A stretch of DNA of 64,000 bases from Ptiloglossa arizonensis (lineage: Eukaryota > Arthropoda > Insecta > Hymenoptera > Colletidae): contig NW_027479439.1 in assembly GCF_051014685.1 (NCBI RefSeq), positions 1 to 64,000 on the forward strand, written 5' to 3'. Of this stretch, positions 35,935 through 49,917 are shown in pieces. The position numbers and the translations under genes are program-made. The notes under the pieces are model-generated. The model searched no databases and was not told the origin of the DNA. It saw only the letters and a program-made list of their open reading frames with translations. Numbering within the stretch: the stretch's first letter is position 1; each line of letters starts with the position of its first letter.

Positions 35935-38900
35935 CTCGCGAACGGATTGACCAATCCGCAAAATTTCTGTTGCATCTGAAAGTAGAAACTCGCCCGATTA
36001 CAACGGTATGCGTACTTTTCCCCTAGACCGTTCTAGTTATGCTTGTCGAGCATCAGAACTGCGAAAACTTTGAGTTTCTCAAGCGTTTCTTACCTCCAAA
36101 CTGCCACATCTCGCGAACGGATCGACCAATCCGCAAAATTTCTGTTGCATCTGAAAGTAGAAACTCGCCCGATTACAACGATATGCGTACTTTTCCCCTA
36201 GGCCGTTCTAGTTATTCGTTTCGAGCATCAGAACTGTGAAAATTTTGAGTTTCTCAAGCGTTTCTTACATACAAACTCCCATATCTCGCGAACGGATTGA
36301 CCAATCCGCAAAATTTCTGTTGCATCTGAAAGTAGAAACTCGCCCGATTACAACGGTATGCGTACTTTTCCCCTAGGCCGTTCTAGTTATTCGTTTCGAG
36401 CTACAGAACTGCGAAAATTTTGAGTTTCTCAAGCGTTTCATACCTCCAAACTGCCATATCTCGCGAACGGATCGACCAATCCGCAAAATTTCTGTTGCAT
36501 CTGAAAGTAGAATCTCGCCCGATTACAACGGTATGCGTACCTTTCCCCTAGGCCGTTGTAGTTATTCGTTTCGAGCATGAGAACTGCGAAAATTTTGGGT
36601 TTCTCAAGCGTTGCTTACATCCAAACTGCCATATCTCGCGAACGGATTGTCCAATCCGCAAAATTTCTGTTGCATCTGAAAGTAGAAACTCGCCCGATTA
36701 CAACGGTATGCGTACTTTTCCACTAGGCCGTTCTAGTTATTCGTTTCGAGCATCAGAACTGTGAAAATTTTGAGTTTCTCAAGCGTTTCTTACATACAAA
36801 CTCCCATATCTCGCGAACGGATTGACCAATCCGCAAAATTTCTGTTGCATCTGAAAGTAGAAACTCGCCCGATTACAACGGTATGCGTACTTTTCCCCTA
36901 GGCCGTTCTAGTTATTCGTTTCGAGCATCAGAACTGCGAAAATTTTGAGTTTCTCAAGCGTTTCTTACCTCCAAACTGCCATATCTCGCGAACGGATTGA
37001 CCAATCCGCAAAATTTCTGTTGCATCTGAAAGTAGAAACTCGCCCGATTACAACGGTATGCGTACTTTTCGCCTAGGCCGTTCTAGTTATTCGTTTCGAG
37101 CATCAGAACTGCGAAAAGTTTGAGTTTCTCAAGCGTTTCATACCTCCAAACTGCCATATCTCGCGAACGGATCGACCAATCCGCAAAATTTCTGTTGCAT
37201 CTGAAAGTAGAAACTCGCCCGATTACAACGGTATGCGTACCTTTCCCCTAGGCCGTTGTAGTTATTCGTTTCGAGCATGAGAACTGCGAAAATTTTGGGT
37301 TTCTCAAGCGTTGCTTACATCCAAACTGCCATATCTCGCGAACGGATTGTCCAATCCGCAAAATTTCTGTTGCATCTGAAAGTAGAAACTCGCCCGATTA
37401 CAACGGAATGCGTACTTTTCCCCTAGGCCGTTCTAGTTATTCGTTTCGAGCATCAGAACTGCGAAAATTTTGAGTTTCTCAAGCGTTTCTTACCTCCAAA
37501 CTGCCATATCTCGCGAACGGAATGACCAATCCGCAAAATTGCTGTTGCATCTGAAAGTAGAAACTCGCCCGATTACAACGGTATGCGTACTTTTCCACTA
37601 GGCCGTTCTAGTTAATCGTTTCGAGCATCAGAACTGCGAAAATTTTGAGTTTCTCAAGCGTTTCTTACTTCCAACCTGCCATATCTCGCGAACGGATTGA
37701 CCAATCCGCAAAATTTCTGATGCATCTGAAAGTAGAAACTCGCCCGATTGCAACGGTATGCGTACTTTTCCCCTAGGCCGCTCTAGTTATTCGTTTCGAG
37801 CATGAGAACTGCGAAAATTTTGGGTTTCTCAAGCGTTGCTTACCTCCAAACTGCCATATCTCGCGAACGGATTGTCCAATCCGCAAAATTTCTGTTGCAT
37901 CTGAAAGTAGAAACTCGCCCGATTACAACGGTATGCGTACTTTTCCCCTAGGCCGTTCTAGTTATTCGTTTCGAGAATCAGAACTGCGAAAATGTTGAGT
38001 TTCTCAAGCGTTTCTTACCCACAAACTGCCATATCTCGCGAACGGATTGACCAATCCGCAAAATTTCTGTTGCATCTGAAAGTAGAAACTCGCCCGATTA
38101 CAACGGTATGCGTACCTTTCCCCTAGGCCGTTGTAGTTATTCGTTTCGAGCATGAGAACTGCGAAAATTTTGGGTTTCTCAAGCGTTGCTTACATCCAAA
38201 CTGCCATATCTCGCGAACGGATTGTCCAATCCGCAAAATTTCTGTTGCATCTGAAAGTAGAAACTCGCCCGATTACAACGGTATGCGTACTTTTCCCCTA
38301 GGCCGTTCTAGTTATTCGTTTCGAGCATCAGAACTGTGAAAATTTTGAGTTTCTCAAGCGTTTCTTACATACAAACGCCCATATCTCGCGAACGGATTGA
38401 CCAATCCGCAAAATTTCTGTTGCATCTGAAAGTAGAAACTCGCCCGATTACAACGGTATGCGTACTTTTCCCCTAGGCCGTTCTAGTTATTCGTTTCGAG
38501 CATCAGAACTGCGAAAATTTTGAGTTTCTCAAGCGTTTCTTACCTCCAAACTGCCATATCTCGCGAACGGATTGACCAATCCACAAAATTTCTGTTGCAT
38601 CTGAAAGTAGAAACTCGCCCGATTACAACGGTATGCGTACTTTTCCACTAGGCCGTTCTAGTTAATCGTTTCGAGCATCAGAACTGCGAAAATTTTGAGT
38701 TTCTCAAGCGTTTCTTACTTCCAACCTGCCATATCTCGCGAACGGATTGACCAATCCGCAAAATTTCTGATGCATCTGAAAGTAGAAACTCGCCCGATTG
38801 CAACGGTGTGCGTACTTTTCCCCTAGGCCGCTCTAGTTATTCGTTTCGAGCATCAGAACTGCGAAAATTTTGTGTTTCTCAAGTGTTTCATACTTCCAAA

Positions 38901-39470
38901 CTGCCATATCTCGCGAACGGATTGACCAATCCGCAAAATTTCTGTTGCATCTGAAAGTAGAAACTCGCTCGATTACAACGGTATGCGTACTTTTCCACTA
39001 GCCGTTCTAGTTATTCGTTTCGAGCATCAGAACTGTGAAAATTTTGAGTTTCTCAAGCGTTTCTTACATACAAACTCCCATATCTCGCGAACGGATTGAC
39101 CAATCCGCAAAATTTCTGTTGCATCTGAAAGTAGAAACTCGCCCGATTACAACGGTATGCGTACTTTTCCCCTAGGCCGTTCTAGTTATTCGTTTCGAGC
39201 ATCAGAACTGCGAAAATTTTGAGTTTCTCAAGCGTTTCTTACCTCCAAACTGCCATATCTCGCGAACGGATTGACCAATCCGCAAAATTTCTGTTGCATC
39301 TGAAAGTAGAAACTCGCCCGATTACAACGGTATGCGTACTTTTCGCCTAGGCCGCTCTAGTTATTCGTTTCGAGCATCAGAACTGCGAAAATTTTGTGTT
39401 TCTCAAGTGTTTCATACTTCCAAACTGCCATATCTCGCGAACGGATTGACCAATCCGCAAAATTTCTGTT
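35935..39470 (+). repeat. 27-monomer repeat, copy 1 (matched part 3.5 kb)
   Basis: It matches about 40,658-44,192 at 4,722-4,724 bp (27 monomers less one or two bases). Shared variants are CTGCCACATCTCG near 36,104 and 40,827, TTCGAGCTACAG near 36,397 and 41,120, TTTTCGCCTAGG near 37,067 and 41,790, ACGGAATGCG near 37,404 and 42,127, CGGTGTGCG near 38,806 and 43,528, and a one-base deletion giving CACTAGCCG at 39,000 and 43,722. A single G/C difference near 37,117 (AAAAGTTTGAG versus AAAACTTTGAG) is the only one I noticed. Confidence 0.8.
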
Positions 39471-41097
39471 GCATCTGAAAGTAGAAACTCGCCCGATTAC
39501 AACGGTATGCGTACTTTTCCCCTAGACCGTTCTAGTTATGCTTGTCGAGCATCAGAACTGCGAAAACTTTGAGTTTCTCAAGCGTTTCTTACCTCCAAAC
39601 TGCCACATCTCGCGAACGGATCGACCAATCCGCAAAATTTCTGTTGCATCTGAAAGTAGAAACTCGCCCGATTACAACGATATGCGTACTTTTCCCCTAG
39701 GCCGTTCTAGTTATTCGTTTCGAGCATCAGAACTGTGAAAATTTTGAGTTTCTCAAGCGTTTCTTACATACAAACTCCCATATCTCGCGAACGGATTGAC
39801 CAATCCGCAAAATTTCTGTTGCATCTGAAAGTAGAAACTCGCCCGATTACAACGGTATGCGTACTTTTCCCCTAGGCCGTTCTAGTTAATCGTTTCGAGC
39901 ATCAGAACTGCGAAAATTTTGAGTTTCTCAAGCGTTTCTTACTTCCAACCTGCCATATCTCGCGAACGGATTGACCAATCCGCAAAATTTCTGATGCATC
40001 TGAAAGTAGAAACTCGCCCGATTGCAACGGTGTGCGTACTTTTCCCCTAGGCCGCTCTAGTTATTCGTTTCGAGCATCAGAACTGCGAAAATTTTGTGTT
40101 TCTCAAGTGTTTCATACTTCCAAACTGCCATATCTCGCGAACGGATTGACCAATCCGCAAAATTTCTGTTGCATCTGAAAGTAGAAACTCGCTCGATTAC
40201 AACGGTATGCGTACTTTTCCACTAGCCGTTCTAGTTATTCGTTTCGAGCATCAGAACTGTGAAAATTTTGAGTTTCTCAAGCGTTTCTTACATACAAACT
40301 CCCATATCTCGCGAACGGATTGACCAATCCGCAAAATTTCTGTTGCATCTGAAAGTAGAAACTCGCCCGATTACAACGGTATGCGTACTTTTCCCCTAGG
40401 CCGTTCTAGTTATTCGTTTCGAGCATCAGAACTGCGAAAATTTTGAGTTTCTCAAGCGTTTCTTACCTCCAAACTGCCATATCTCGCGAACGGATTGACC
40501 AATCCGCAAAATTTCTGTTGCATCTGAAAGTAGAAACTCGCCCGATTACAACGGTATGCGTACTTTTCGCCTAGGCCGCTCTAGTTATTCGTTTCGAGCA
40601 TCAGAACTGCGAAAATTTTGTGTTTCTCAAGTGTTTCATACTTCCAAACTGCCATATCTCGCGAACGGATTGACCAATCCGCAAAATTTCTGTTGCATCT
40701 GAAAGTAGAAACTCGCCCGATTACAACGGTATGCGTACTTTTCCCCTAGACCGTTCTAGTTATGCTTGTCGAGCATCAGAACTGCGAAAACTTTGAGTTT
40801 CTCAAGCGTTTCTTACCTCCAAACTGCCACATCTCGCGAACGGATCGACCAATCCGCAAAATTTCTGTTGCATCTGAAAGTAGAAACTCGCCCGATTACA
40901 ACGATATGCGTACTTTTCCCCTAGGCCGTTCTAGTTATTCGTTTCGAGCATCAGAACTGTGAAAATTTTGAGTTTCTCAAGCGTTTCTTACATACAAACT
41001 CCCATATCTCGCGAACGGATTGACCAATCCGCAAAATTTCTGTTGCATCTGAAAGTAGAAACTCGCCCGATTACAACGGTATGCGTACTTTTCCCCT
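38650..41097 (+). repeat. 7-monomer (1,224 bp) tandem duplication carrying a shared deletion
   Basis: About 38,650-39,873 is repeated by 39,874-41,097. Both copies have CGGTGTGCG, CGCTCGATTAC, the CACTAGCCG deletion (39,000 and 40,224), TTTTCGCCTAGGCCGCTC, and a TTATGCTTG junction at 39,538 and 40,762. It lies inside the 27-monomer repeat, and a partial third copy is present at about 43,373-44,190. Confidence 0.8.
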
Positions 41098-44000
41098 AGG
41101 CCGTTCTAGTTATTCGTTTCGAGCTACAGAACTGCGAAAATTTTGAGTTTCTCAAGCGTTTCATACCTCCAAACTGCCATATCTCGCGAACGGATCGACC
41201 AATCCGCAAAATTTCTGTTGCATCTGAAAGTAGAATCTCGCCCGATTACAACGGTATGCGTACCTTTCCCCTAGGCCGTTGTAGTTATTCGTTTCGAGCA
41301 TGAGAACTGCGAAAATTTTGGGTTTCTCAAGCGTTGCTTACATCCAAACTGCCATATCTCGCGAACGGATTGTCCAATCCGCAAAATTTCTGTTGCATCT
41401 GAAAGTAGAAACTCGCCCGATTACAACGGTATGCGTACTTTTCCACTAGGCCGTTCTAGTTATTCGTTTCGAGCATCAGAACTGTGAAAATTTTGAGTTT
41501 CTCAAGCGTTTCTTACATACAAACTCCCATATCTCGCGAACGGATTGACCAATCCGCAAAATTTCTGTTGCATCTGAAAGTAGAAACTCGCCCGATTACA
41601 ACGGTATGCGTACTTTTCCCCTAGGCCGTTCTAGTTATTCGTTTCGAGCATCAGAACTGCGAAAATTTTGAGTTTCTCAAGCGTTTCTTACCTCCAAACT
41701 GCCATATCTCGCGAACGGATTGACCAATCCGCAAAATTTCTGTTGCATCTGAAAGTAGAAACTCGCCCGATTACAACGGTATGCGTACTTTTCGCCTAGG
41801 CCGTTCTAGTTATTCGTTTCGAGCATCAGAACTGCGAAAACTTTGAGTTTCTCAAGCGTTTCATACCTCCAAACTGCCATATCTCGCGAACGGATCGACC
41901 AATCCGCAAAATTTCTGTTGCATCTGAAAGTAGAAACTCGCCCGATTACAACGGTATGCGTACCTTTCCCCTAGGCCGTTGTAGTTATTCGTTTCGAGCA
42001 TGAGAACTGCGAAAATTTTGGGTTTCTCAAGCGTTGCTTACATCCAAACTGCCATATCTCGCGAACGGATTGTCCAATCCGCAAAATTTCTGTTGCATCT
42101 GAAAGTAGAAACTCGCCCGATTACAACGGAATGCGTACTTTTCCCCTAGGCCGTTCTAGTTATTCGTTTCGAGCATCAGAACTGCGAAAATTTTGAGTTT
42201 CTCAAGCGTTTCTTACCTCCAAACTGCCATATCTCGCGAACGGAATGACCAATCCGCAAAATTGCTGTTGCATCTGAAAGTAGAAACTCGCCCGATTACA
42301 ACGGTATGCGTACTTTTCCACTAGGCCGTTCTAGTTAATCGTTTCGAGCATCAGAACTGCGAAAATTTTGAGTTTCTCAAGCGTTTCTTACTTCCAACCT
42401 GCCATATCTCGCGAACGGATTGACCAATCCGCAAAATTTCTGATGCATCTGAAAGTAGAAACTCGCCCGATTGCAACGGTATGCGTACTTTTCCCCTAGG
42501 CCGCTCTAGTTATTCGTTTCGAGCATGAGAACTGCGAAAATTTTGGGTTTCTCAAGCGTTGCTTACCTCCAAACTGCCATATCTCGCGAACGGATTGTCC
42601 AATCCGCAAAATTTCTGTTGCATCTGAAAGTAGAAACTCGCCCGATTACAACGGTATGCGTACTTTTCCCCTAGGCCGTTCTAGTTATTCGTTTCGAGAA
42701 TCAGAACTGCGAAAATGTTGAGTTTCTCAAGCGTTTCTTACCCACAAACTGCCATATCTCGCGAACGGATTGACCAATCCGCAAAATTTCTGTTGCATCT
42801 GAAAGTAGAAACTCGCCCGATTACAACGGTATGCGTACCTTTCCCCTAGGCCGTTGTAGTTATTCGTTTCGAGCATGAGAACTGCGAAAATTTTGGGTTT
42901 CTCAAGCGTTGCTTACATCCAAACTGCCATATCTCGCGAACGGATTGTCCAATCCGCAAAATTTCTGTTGCATCTGAAAGTAGAAACTCGCCCGATTACA
43001 ACGGTATGCGTACTTTTCCCCTAGGCCGTTCTAGTTATTCGTTTCGAGCATCAGAACTGTGAAAATTTTGAGTTTCTCAAGCGTTTCTTACATACAAACG
43101 CCCATATCTCGCGAACGGATTGACCAATCCGCAAAATTTCTGTTGCATCTGAAAGTAGAAACTCGCCCGATTACAACGGTATGCGTACTTTTCCCCTAGG
43201 CCGTTCTAGTTATTCGTTTCGAGCATCAGAACTGCGAAAATTTTGAGTTTCTCAAGCGTTTCTTACCTCCAAACTGCCATATCTCGCGAACGGATTGACC
43301 AATCCACAAAATTTCTGTTGCATCTGAAAGTAGAAACTCGCCCGATTACAACGGTATGCGTACTTTTCCACTAGGCCGTTCTAGTTAATCGTTTCGAGCA
43401 TCAGAACTGCGAAAATTTTGAGTTTCTCAAGCGTTTCTTACTTCCAACCTGCCATATCTCGCGAACGGATTGACCAATCCGCAAAATTTCTGATGCATCT
43501 GAAAGTAGAAACTCGCCCGATTGCAACGGTGTGCGTACTTTTCCCCTAGGCCGCTCTAGTTATTCGTTTCGAGCATCAGAACTGCGAAAATTTTGTGTTT
43601 CTCAAGTGTTTCATACTTCCAAACTGCCATATCTCGCGAACGGATTGACCAATCCGCAAAATTTCTGTTGCATCTGAAAGTAGAAACTCGCTCGATTACA
43701 ACGGTATGCGTACTTTTCCACTAGCCGTTCTAGTTATTCGTTTCGAGCATCAGAACTGTGAAAATTTTGAGTTTCTCAAGCGTTTCTTACATACAAACTC
43801 CCATATCTCGCGAACGGATTGACCAATCCGCAAAATTTCTGTTGCATCTGAAAGTAGAAACTCGCCCGATTACAACGGTATGCGTACTTTTCCCCTAGGC
43901 CGTTCTAGTTATTCGTTTCGAGCATCAGAACTGCGAAAATTTTGAGTTTCTCAAGCGTTTCTTACCTCCAAACTGCCATATCTCGCGAACGGATTGACCA

Positions 44001-44192
44001 ATCCGCAAAATTTCTGTTGCATCTGAAAGTAGAAACTCGCCCGATTACAACGGTATGCGTACTTTTCGCCTAGGCCGCTCTAGTTATTCGTTTCGAGCAT
44101 CAGAACTGCGAAAATTTTGTGTTTCTCAAGTGTTTCATACTTCCAAACTGCCATATCTCGCGAACGGATTGACCAATCCGCAAAATTTCTGT
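40658..44192 (+). repeat. 27-monomer repeat, copy 2 (matched part 3.5 kb)
   Basis: This is the partner of the copy at 35,935-39,470. Beyond 44,192 it changes to CATCAGAAAG and AGCCCCATTAC, the last GAGCGACC-class monomer of the window (44,215-44,400, with the private variant GAAAAGATTCTG). Confidence 0.8.
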
Positions 44193-45590
44193 TGCATCAG
44201 AAAGTAGAAACTAGCCCCATTACAACGGTATGAGTAGTTTTCCCCTAGACCGTTCTAGTTATTCGTTTCGAGTATCAGAACTGCGAAAATTTGGAGTTTC
44301 TCAAGCGTTTCTTACACCAAAACTGCCATATCTCGCGAACGGAGCGACCAATCCGAAAAGATTCTGTTGCATCTGAAAGTAGAAACTCGCCCGATTACAA
44401 CGGTATGCGTACTTTTCCCCTAGGCCGTTCTAGTTATTCGTTTCGAGCATGAGAACTGCGAAAATTTTGGGTTTCTCAAGCGTTGCTTACCTCCAAACTG
44501 CCATATCTCGCGAACGGATTGTCCAATCCGCAAAATTTCTGTTGCATCTGAAAGTAGAAACTCGCCCGATTACAACGGTATGCGTACTTTTCCCCTAGGC
44601 CGTTCTAGTTATTCGTTTCGAGAATCAGAACTGCGAAAATGTTGAGTTTCTCAAGCGTTTCTTACCCACAAACTGCCATATCTCGCGAACGGATTGACCA
44701 ATCCGCAAAATTTCTGTTGCATCTGAAAGTAGAAACTCGCCCGATTACAACGGTATGCGTACCTTTCCCCTAGGCCGTTGTAGTTATTCGTTTCGAGCAT
44801 GAGAACTGCGAAAATTTTGGGTTTCTCAAGCGTTGCTTACATCCAAACTGCCATATCTCGCGAACGGATTGTCCAATCCGCAAAATTTCTGTTGCATCTG
44901 AAAGTAGAAACTCGCCCGATTACAACGGTATGCGTACTTTTCCCCTAGGCCGTTCTAGTTATTCGTTTCGAGCATCAGAACTGTGAAAATTTTGAGTTTC
45001 TCAAGCGTTTCTTACATACAAACGCCCATATCTCGCGAACGGATTGACCAATCCGCAAAATTTCTGTTGCATCTGAAAGTAGAAACTCGCCCGATTACAA
45101 CGGTATGCGTACTTTTCCCCTAGGCCGTTCTAGTTATTCGTTTCGAGCATCAGAACTGCGAAAATTTTGAGTTTCTCAAGCGTTTCTTACCTCCAAACTG
45201 CCATATCTCGCGAACGGATTGACCAATCCACAAAATTTCTGTTGCATCTGAAAGTAGAAACTCGCCCGATTACAACGGTATGCGTACTTTTCCACTAGGC
45301 CGTTCTAGTTAATCGTTTCGAGCATCAGAACTGCGAAAATTTTGAGTTTCTCAAGCGTTTCTTACTTCCAACCTGCCATATCTCGCGAACGGATTGACCA
45401 ATCCGCAAAATTTCTGATGCATCTGAAAGTAGAAACTCGCCCGATTGCAACGGTGTGCGTACTTTTCCCCTAGGCCGCTCTAGTTATTCGTTTCGAGCAT
45501 CAGAACTGCGAAAATTTTGTGTTTCTCAAGTGTTTCATACTTCCAAACTGCCATATCTCGCGAACGGATTGACCAATCCGCAAAATTTCT
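42500..45590 (+). repeat. 11-monomer (1,924 bp) repeat, matched part 1.17 kb
   Basis: About 42,500-43,665 aligns with 44,424-45,590 at 1,924 bp. Shared marks are TCGAGAATCAG with CCCACAAAC, AAACGCCCATA, AATCCACAAAA (about 43,305 and 45,229) and CGGTGTGCG (43,528 and 45,453). The same class order also occurs once at about 37,780-38,945, so this module exists three times. Confidence 0.7.
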
Positions 45591-48500
45591 GTTGCATCAG
45601 AAAGTAGAAACTCGCCCGATTACAACGGTATGCGTACTATTCCCCTAGGCCGTTCTAGTTATTCGTTTCGAGCATCAGAACTGTGAAAATTTTGAGTTTC
45701 TCAAGCGTTTCTTACATACAAACTCCCATATCTCGCGAACGGAATGACCAATCCGCAAAATTTCTGTTGCATCTGAAAGTAGAAACTCGCCCGATTACAA
45801 CGATATGCGTACCTTTCCCCTAGGGCGTTGTAGTTATTCGTTTCGAGCATGAGAACTGCGAAAATTTTGGGTTTCTCAAGCGTTGCTTACATCCAAACTG
45901 CCATATCTCGCGAACGGATTGTCCAATCCGCAAAATTTCTGTTGCATCTGAAAGTAGAAATTCGCCCGATTACAAATGTATGCGTACTTTTCCCCTAGCC
46001 CGTTCTAGTTATTCGTTTCGAGCAACAGAACTGCGAAAATTTTGAGTTTCTCAAGCGTTGCTTACCTCCAAACTTCCATATCTCGCGAACGGATTGACCA
46101 ATCCGCAAAATTTCTGTTGCATCTGAAAGTAGAAACTCGCCCGATTACAACGGTATGCGTACTTTTCCCCTAGGCCGTTCTAGTTATTCGTTTCGAGCAT
46201 CAGAACTGCGAAAATTTTGAGTTTCTCAAGCGTTTCTTACCTCCAAACTGCCATATCTCGCGAACGGATTGACCAATCCACAAAATTTCTGTTGCATCTG
46301 AAAGTAGAAACTCGCCCGATTACAACGGTATGCGTACTTTTCCCCTAGGCCGTTCTAGTTATTCGTTTCGAGCATCAGAACTGTGAAAATTTTGAGTTTC
46401 TCAAGCGTTTCTTACATACAAACTCCCATATCTCGCGAACGGATTGACCAATCCGCAAAATTTCTGTTGCATCTGAAAGTAGAAACTCGCCCGATTACAA
46501 CGGTATGCGTACTTTTCCCCTAGGCCGTTCTAGTTATTCGTTTCGAGCATCAGAACTGCGAAAATTTTGAGTTTCTCAAGCGTTTCATACCTCCAAACTG
46601 CCATATCTCGCGAACGGATCGACCAATCCGCAAAATTTCTGTTGCATCTGAAAGTAGAAACTCGCCCGATTACAACGGTATGCGTACTTTTCCCCTAGGC
46701 CGTTCTAGTTATTCGTTTCGAGCATCAGAACTGCGAAAATTTTGAGTTTCTCAAGCGTTTCTTACCTCCAAACTGCCATATCTCGCGAACGGATTGACCA
46801 ATCCGCAAAATTTCTGTTGCATCTGAAAGTAGAAACTCGCCCGATTACAACGGTATGCGTACTTTTCCACTAGGCCGTTCTAGTTAATCGTTTCGAGCAT
46901 CAGAACTGCGAAAATTTTGAGTTTCTCAAGCGTTTCTTACCTCCAACCTGCCATATCTCGCGAACGGATTGACCAATCCGCAAAATTTCTGATGCATCTG
47001 AAAGTAGAAACTCGCCCGATTGCAACGGTATGCGTACTTTTCCCCTAGGCCGCTCTAGTTATTCGTTTCGAGCATCAGAACTGCGAAAATTTTGTGTTTC
47101 TCAAGTGTTTCATACTTCCAAACTGCCATATCTCGCGAACGGATTGACCAATCCGCAAAATTTCTGTTGCATCAGAAAGTAGAAACTCGCCCGATTACAA
47201 CGGTATGCGTACTTTTCCTCTAGGCCGTTCTAGTTATTCGTTTCGAGCATCAGAACTGTGAAAATTTTGAGTTTCTCAAGCGTTTCTTACATACAAACTC
47301 CCATATCTCGCGAACGGATTGACCAATCCGCAAAATTTCTGTTGCATCTGAAAGTAGAAACTCGCCCGATTACAACGATATGCGTACCTTTCCCCTAGGG
47401 CGTTGTAGTTATTCGTTTCGAGCATGAGAACTGCGAAAATTTTTGGTTTCTCAAGCGTTGCTTACATCCAAACTGCCATATCTCGCGAACGGATTGTCCA
47501 ATCCGCAAAATTTCTGTTGCATCTGAAAGTAGAAACTCGCCCGATTACAACGGTATGCGTACTTTTCCCCTAGGCCGTTCTAGTTATTCGTTTCGAGCAT
47601 CAGAACTGTGAAAATTTTGAGTTTCTCAAGCGTTTCTTACATACAAACTCCCATATCTCGCGAACGGATTGACCAATCCGCAAAATTTCTGTTGCATCTG
47701 AAAGTAGAAACTCGCCCGATTACAACGGTATGCGTACTTTTCCCCTAGGCCGTTCTAGTTATTCGTTTCGAGCATCAGAACTGCGAAAATTTTGAGTTTC
47801 TCAAGCGTTTCATACCTCCAAACTGCCATATCTCGCGAACGGATCGACCAATCCGCAAAATTTCTGTTGCATCTGAAAGTAGAATCTCGCCCGATTACAA
47901 CGGTATGCGTACCTTTCCCCTAGGCCGTTGTAGTTATTCGTTTCGAGCATGAGAACTGCGAAAATTTTGGGTTTCTCAAGCGTTGCTTACATCCAAACTG
48001 CCATATCTCGCGAACGGATTGTCCAATCCGCAAAATTTCTGTTGCATCTGAAAGTAGAAACTCGCCCGATTACAACGGTATGCGTACTTTTCCACTAGGC
48101 CGTTCTAGTTATTCGTTTCGAGCATCAGAACTGTGAAAATTTTGAGTTTCTCAAGCGTTTCTTACATACAAACTCCCATATCTCGCGAACGGATTGACCA
48201 ATCCGCAAAATTTCTGTTGCATCTGAAAGTAGAAACTCGCCCGATTACAACGGTATGCGTACTTTTCCCCTAGGCCGTTCTAGTTATTCGTTTCGAGCAT
48301 CAGAACTGCGAAAATTTTGAGTTTCTCAAGCGTTTCTTACCTCCAAACTGCCATATCTCGCGAACGGATTGACCAATCCGCAAAATTTCTGTTGCATCTG
48401 AAAGTAGAAACTCGCCCGATTACAACGGTATGCGTACTTTTCCCCTAGACCGTTCTAGTTATGCTTGTCGAGCATCAGAACTGCGAAAACTTTGAGTTTC

Positions 48501-49917
48501 TCAAGCGTTTCATACCTCCAAACTGCCATATCTCGCGAACGGATCGACCAATCCGCAAAATTTCTGTTGCATCTGAAAGTAGAAACTCGCCCGATTACAA
48601 CGGTATGCGTACCTTTCCCCTAGGCCGTTGTAGTTATTCGTTTCGAGCATGAGAACTGCGAAAATTTTGGGTTTCTCAAGCGTTGCTTACATCCAAACTG
48701 CCATATCTCGCGAACGGATTGTCCAATCCGCAAAATTTCTGTTGCATCTGAAAGTAGAAACTCGCCCGATTACAACAGTATGCGTACTTTTCCCCTAGGC
48801 CGTTCTAGTTATTCGTTTCGAGCATCAGAACTGCGAAAATTTTGAGTTTCTCAAGCGTTTCTTACCTCCAAACTGCCATATCTCGCGAACGGAATGACCA
48901 ATCCGCAAAATTGCTGTTGCATCTGAAAGTAGAAACTCGCCCGATTACAACGGTATGCGTACTTTTCCACTAGGCCGTTCTAGTTAATCGTTTCGAGCAT
49001 CAGAACTGCGAAAATTTTGAGTTTCTCAAGCGTTTCTTACTTCCAACCTGCCATATCTCGCGAACGGATTGACCAATCCGCAAAATTTCTGATGCATCTG
49101 AAAGTAGAAACTCGCCCGATTGCAACGGTATGCGTACTTTTCCCCTAGGCCGCTCTAGTTATTCGTTTCGAGCATCAGAACTGCGAAAATTTTGTGTTTC
49201 TCAAGTGTTTCATACTTCCAAACTGCCATATCTCGCGAACGGATTGACCAATCCGCAAAATTTCTATTGCATCAGAAAGTAGAAACTCGCCCGATTACAA
49301 CGGTATGCGTACTTTTCCACTAGGCCGTTCTAGTTATTCGTTTCGAGCATCAGAACTGCGAAAATTTTGAGTTTCTCAAGCGTTTCTTACCTCCAAACTG
49401 CCATATCTCGCGAACGGAATGACCAATCCGCAAAATTGCTGTTGCATCTGAAAGTAGAAACTCGCCCGATTACAACGGTATGCGTACTTTTCCACTAGGC
49501 CGTTCTAGTTATTCGTTTCGAGCATCAGAACTGCGAAAATTTTGAGTTTCTCAAGCGTTTCTTACCTCCAAACTGCCATATCTCGCGAACGGATTGACCA
49601 ATCCGCAAAATTTCTGTTGCATCTGAAAGTAGAAACTCGCTCGATTACAACGGTATGCGTACTTTTCCCCTAGACCGTTCTAGTTATGCTTGTCGAGCAT
49701 CAGAACTGCGAAAATTTTGAGTTTCTCAAGCGTTTCCTACCTCCAAACTGCCATATCTCGCGAACGGATTGACCAATCCGCAAAATTTCTGTTGCATCTG
49801 AAAGTAGAAAGTCGCCCGATTACAACGGTATTCGTACTTTTCCCCTAGACCGTTCTAGTTATGCTTGTCGAGCATCAGAACTGCGAAAATTTTGAGTTTC
49901 TCAAGCGTTTCTTACCT
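45543..49917 (+). repeat. 25-monomer HOR, copy A (4,375 bp)
   Basis: Each landmark is repeated exactly 4,375 bp (25 x 175) downstream: GTACTATTCCCC at 45,636 and 50,011, ACAAATGTATGCG at about 45,973 and 50,348, TCGAGCAACAG at 46,018 and 50,393, TTTTCCTCTAGG at about 47,213 and 51,588, AAAATTTTTGG at about 47,437 and 51,812, ACAACAGTATGCG at about 48,772 and 53,147, and GGTATTCGTAC near 49,827 and 54,202. I noticed no mismatch between copies A and B. It is the longest apparently perfect repeat in the window. Confidence 0.9.
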
